NCBI GenBank assembly: GCA_964575975.1
Contig: CAZNTU010000292.1
Location: 1-6,210, forward strand
Source of the DNA: G963674505 sp964575975
GTDB lineage: Bacteria; Desulfobacterota; Desulfobacteria; Desulfobacterales; SKZT01
Reading direction: 5' to 3'
Length of the DNA stretch: 6,210 bases
Under the pieces are notes generated by a model. The model was not told the DNA's origin and did no database searches. It saw only the letters and a list, made by a program, of their open reading frames with translations. The position numbers and the translations under genes are program-made. Of this stretch, positions 5,744 through 6,210 are shown in pieces (position 1 is the first letter of the stretch; the number at the start of each line of letters is the position of its first letter).

Positions 5744-6210
5744 GTGCTCGGATTCCTCAAAAAGAAAAAGCCGGCGAGGAACCAAAAGCGGCGGGGCGTA
5801 TCCGCCGATCTCGGCATCCTGGTTTTCGAGAACACCAGCGACGTCATCCAGGCCGAAAACGTCCTGAAACGGACGGGGTGTTCCGTGCGAGTCATGGGAC
5901 CGCCCCCTTCCATTCAAACCGGGTGCGATCTGGTCATCGAATTTCCGCTGATCGAGGAACTCGACATTTTGCGAAAGCTCGACAACGCAAACGTGTCGCC
6001 CCTCAAAGTCGTTCCGCTGACGGCGCCGCTGCTCGAACCCGTCAGCCTGTTTCAAACCAAGGATTTCGGCGAATACCTGATGGTGCGGGCGGCCAATATG
6101 AAAATCACCGTCGGGAAAAAGGACATGAAAATCGTAAACGTCTCCGGTGGCGGGTGTCCGGACGTTCCGTATTTGGCCAGGGAAATGATAGGCAAAACCT
6201 TGGCCGAAGC
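5744..6210 (+). CDS. DUF3343 (putative Se/S carrier) protein with C-terminal GGGCPD extension, partial
   Basis: This frame runs open to the right edge (155 complete codons). It starts with GTG at 5744, two bases after the TusA stop, with GAAGGA (5732-5737) upstream; the first in-frame ATG (codon 51) would cut the fold. After a lysine/arginine-rich N-terminus (6-17), residues 23-98 match the DUF3343 pattern: a GILVFENTSDVIQAENVLK strand-helix, GCSVRVMGPPPSI, then GCDLVIEF with Cys61 as the candidate carrier residue. A second part begins near 102 and holds VNVSGGGCPDVPYLAREMIG (residues 131-150, Cys138), a glycine-rich cysteine motif I cannot assign to a function with confidence. DUF3343 proteins are commonly annotated as putative selenium/sulfur carriers and occur near TusA-like and dehydratase/activator genes. 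The fusion suggests the carrier domain is tied to a second, possibly nucleotide- or metal-binding domain. The end of the gene is outside the window. Confidence 0.8.
   Translation, partial: MLGFLKKKKPARNQKRRGVSADLGILVFENTSDVIQAENVLKRTGCSVRVMGPPPSIQTGCDLVIEFPLIEELDILRKLDNANVSPLKVVPLTAPLLEPVSLFQTKDFGEYLMVRAANMKITVGKKDMKIVNVSGGGCPDVPYLAREMIGKTLAE

Overview
This 6.2 kb window is densely coding, with every real gene on the + strand and gaps or overlaps mostly under 40 bp. The mix of oxygen-sensitive Fe-S proteins, a NifB-type radical SAM enzyme, a YedE/TusA/DUF3343 sulfur- or selenium-handling set and a Tat-exported binding protein suggests a strict anaerobe. A Desulfobacterota (deltaproteobacterial) sulfate reducer or relative is my best guess. 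This is inferred from gene content and moderately high GC; no rRNA or other marker gene is present.

Layout: (1) Bases 1-283 hold the C-terminal end of a 2-hydroxyacyl-CoA dehydratase / double-cubane-cluster protein. (2) 302-1168 encodes a xylose-isomerase-like TIM-barrel protein. (3) 1150-1518 encodes an ATPase of the HgdC/BadF activator family that overlaps the barrel gene. It appears to have lost its whole middle, including both Fe-S-ligating cysteines. A 60 bp AT-richer gap (1519-1578), the longest in the window, follows. (4) 1579-2448 encodes a Tat-exported ModA-like binding protein. (5) 2441-3238 encodes a NapH-like polytopic membrane ferredoxin and overlaps (4) by 8 bp. (6) 3243-4145 encodes a NifB-family radical SAM protein without a NifX domain. 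(7) 4163-4384 encodes a 73-residue cysteine-containing protein. (8) 4420-5511 encodes a YedE/YeeE transporter. (9) 5523-5741 encodes TusA. (10) From 5744 to the right edge runs a GTG-started DUF3343 protein with a C-terminal Gly-Gly-Gly-Cys-Pro extension.

Reading them together (inference): YedE, TusA and the DUF3343 protein look like a path that imports a sulfur or selenium species and passes it along as a persulfide or perselenide. The NapH-like protein could deliver electrons at the membrane, the ModA-like protein could bind an oxyanion outside, and the NifB-like enzyme could build or modify a complex Fe-S cluster. The neighbouring double-cubane-type protein belongs to a family that includes members with an [8Fe-9S] cluster, so a dedicated Fe-S cofactor assembly or insertion locus is plausible. 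No nitrogenase structural gene is visible in the window. No RNA genes, mobile elements, CRISPR arrays or convincing terminators were seen.
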